Of a stretch of DNA of 64,000 nucleotides, positions 63,411-64,000 are shown piece after piece. Under the pieces are notes generated by a model. That model had not been told where the DNA came from and made no database searches. It worked only from the letters and a program-made list of their open reading frames with translations. Source of the DNA: DATKAS01 sp963773315. GTDB taxonomy: Bacteria > Actinomycetota > Acidimicrobiia > Acidimicrobiales > DATKAS01. Each line of letters opens with the position of its first letter. Positions within the stretch are counted from its first letter, which is position 1. Both the position numbers and the translations under genes were made by a program. Location: NCBI GenBank assembly GCA_963773315.1, contig CAVZAF010000002.1, forward strand, positions 310,001-374,000. The letters are read 5' to 3'.

Positions 63411-64000
63411 GTGACGTATTCGTCAGAGGTCTCCCAGCTGGTTGCTGACGCACGCGACGGCAGCCGATCGGCCTTCGACGAGCTCGTCCGAGTGACGTAC
63501 GCCGACACGTACACGCTCGCCTACCGGCTGACCGGCAACGAGGAGGACGCTCGCGACGTGGTGCAGGAGGCTTACCTCCGGGCCTATCGAGGCGTGCGCC
63601 AGTTCCGGGGCGACGCACAGTTCTCGACGTGGCTGTACCGCATCACGGCGAACTGCGCCTCGACGCACGTCACGCGCCGGCGGCGCCACCAGCACGACCC
63701 GCTCGACGTCGACACGCCCTTGGTCGACACCCGGCCCGAGGTCGACCCGCAGGCTCGTGCTGACGCGGTGGCGACTCGCGACCAGCTCGAAGCCGCCCTC
63801 GCGCAGCTTCCGCCACGGCTCCGGGCGGTCGTCGTGCTCCGTGACGTCTACGACCTTCCCCATGAGGCGATCGCCGCCGAGCTCGGCATCTCCACGACGG
63901 CCGCCAAGGTGCGTCTGCACCGGGCCCGTCGCCTGCTGCGCGAGCAGGTGTTCACCCGTCGGGACGCCAGCACGGTCGACGGAGGGTCGGCACATGCGGT
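63411..64000 (+). CDS. ECF-family RNA polymerase sigma factor (partial)
   Basis: GTG 63411 opens a frame that runs off the right edge, about 196 residues visible. Region 2 is AFDELVRVTYADTYTLAYRL, EDARDVVQEAYLRAYRGVRQ and FSTWLYRITANCA. Region 4 is LAQLPPRLRAVVVLRDVYDL and AELGISTTAAKVRLHRARRL. The linker is acidic and rich in Asp/Arg. No extra SnoaL domain is visible so far. It lies 29 nt after tuf with no terminator, so it may share the tuf transcript; an anti-sigma gene would be expected beyond the edge. Confidence 0.92.
   Translation, partial: MTYSSEVSQLVADARDGSRSAFDELVRVTYADTYTLAYRLTGNEEDARDVVQEAYLRAYRGVRQFRGDAQFSTWLYRITANCASTHVTRRRRHQHDPLDVDTPLVDTRPEVDPQARADAVATRDQLEAALAQLPPRLRAVVVLRDVYDLPHEAIAAELGISTTAAKVRLHRARRLLREQVFTRRDASTVDGGSAHA

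Overview
The window is about 64 kb of high-GC, gene-dense DNA from an actinobacterium. I infer the class Acidimicrobiia from protein character alone, without any search. The first third resembles the mycobacterial mshA - YbjN - proC - small HTH - hemACDB neighbourhood. The respiratory genes are menaquinone/actinobacterial in type, and many genes lack a Shine-Dalgarno site and instead have a TANNNT box 6-9 nt before the start codon. I see no CRISPR array, prophage, intact insertion sequence or rRNA.

Layout. 1-6880: end of a small regulator gene, MshA-type glycosyltransferase, YbjN protein, proC, a BldC-like HTH protein, a SAM hydrolase (DUF62) homologue, an ABC-2 exporter and a secreted CAP protein. 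6984-9222: acyl-CoA synthetase and an unknown membrane protein. 9315-16512: rex followed by the tetrapyrrole genes hemA, hemC, (M20 peptidase), hemD, hemB, hemL. 16537-19250: zwf and a geranylgeranyl-reductase-type flavoprotein. 19250-25419: a menaquinol-cytochrome c (bc) complex with a split b6-type cytochrome b, Rieske protein, two cytochromes c, a two-cluster ferredoxin and two unknown membrane proteins. 25426-40379: a complete 14-subunit complex I operon (nuoA-N). 40436-50718: a second, 11-subunit complex I operon without nuoE, nuoF and nuoG. It is followed by a MidA/NDUFAF7-type methyltransferase, a GNAT protein and a DinB-fold protein. 53332-57792: DUF362 protein, squalene-cyclase-like repeat protein, acetyl-CoA synthetase and YajQ. 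57832-61859: tRNA-Tyr, xylose isomerase, a patch of truncated genes (HNH, response regulator, membrane protein) around a GNAT gene, and an SMC-like membrane ATPase. 61960-64000: tRNA-Thr, tRNA-Met, tuf and the start of an ECF sigma factor gene.

How they work together. The bc complex and 14-subunit complex I genes read as one roughly 20 kb operon from a promoter at 20180-20207. That promoter carries a near-palindromic Rex operator at 20210-20227, and a second Rex-like site lies before rex itself. This points to NADH/NAD+ control of both respiration and haem supply. The second complex I lacks the NADH module, so it should accept electrons from another donor, possibly ferredoxin. The methyltransferase behind it is of the type that modifies an arginine of the 49-kDa/NuoD subunit, and only the second NuoD (R69) keeps that arginine; NuoD1 has a threonine.

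Caution. Nine reading-frame breaks interrupt otherwise well-conserved genes, and eight of them are +1 shifts. This looks more like consensus insertion error than real pseudogenes, and those gene models are given as spans across the break.
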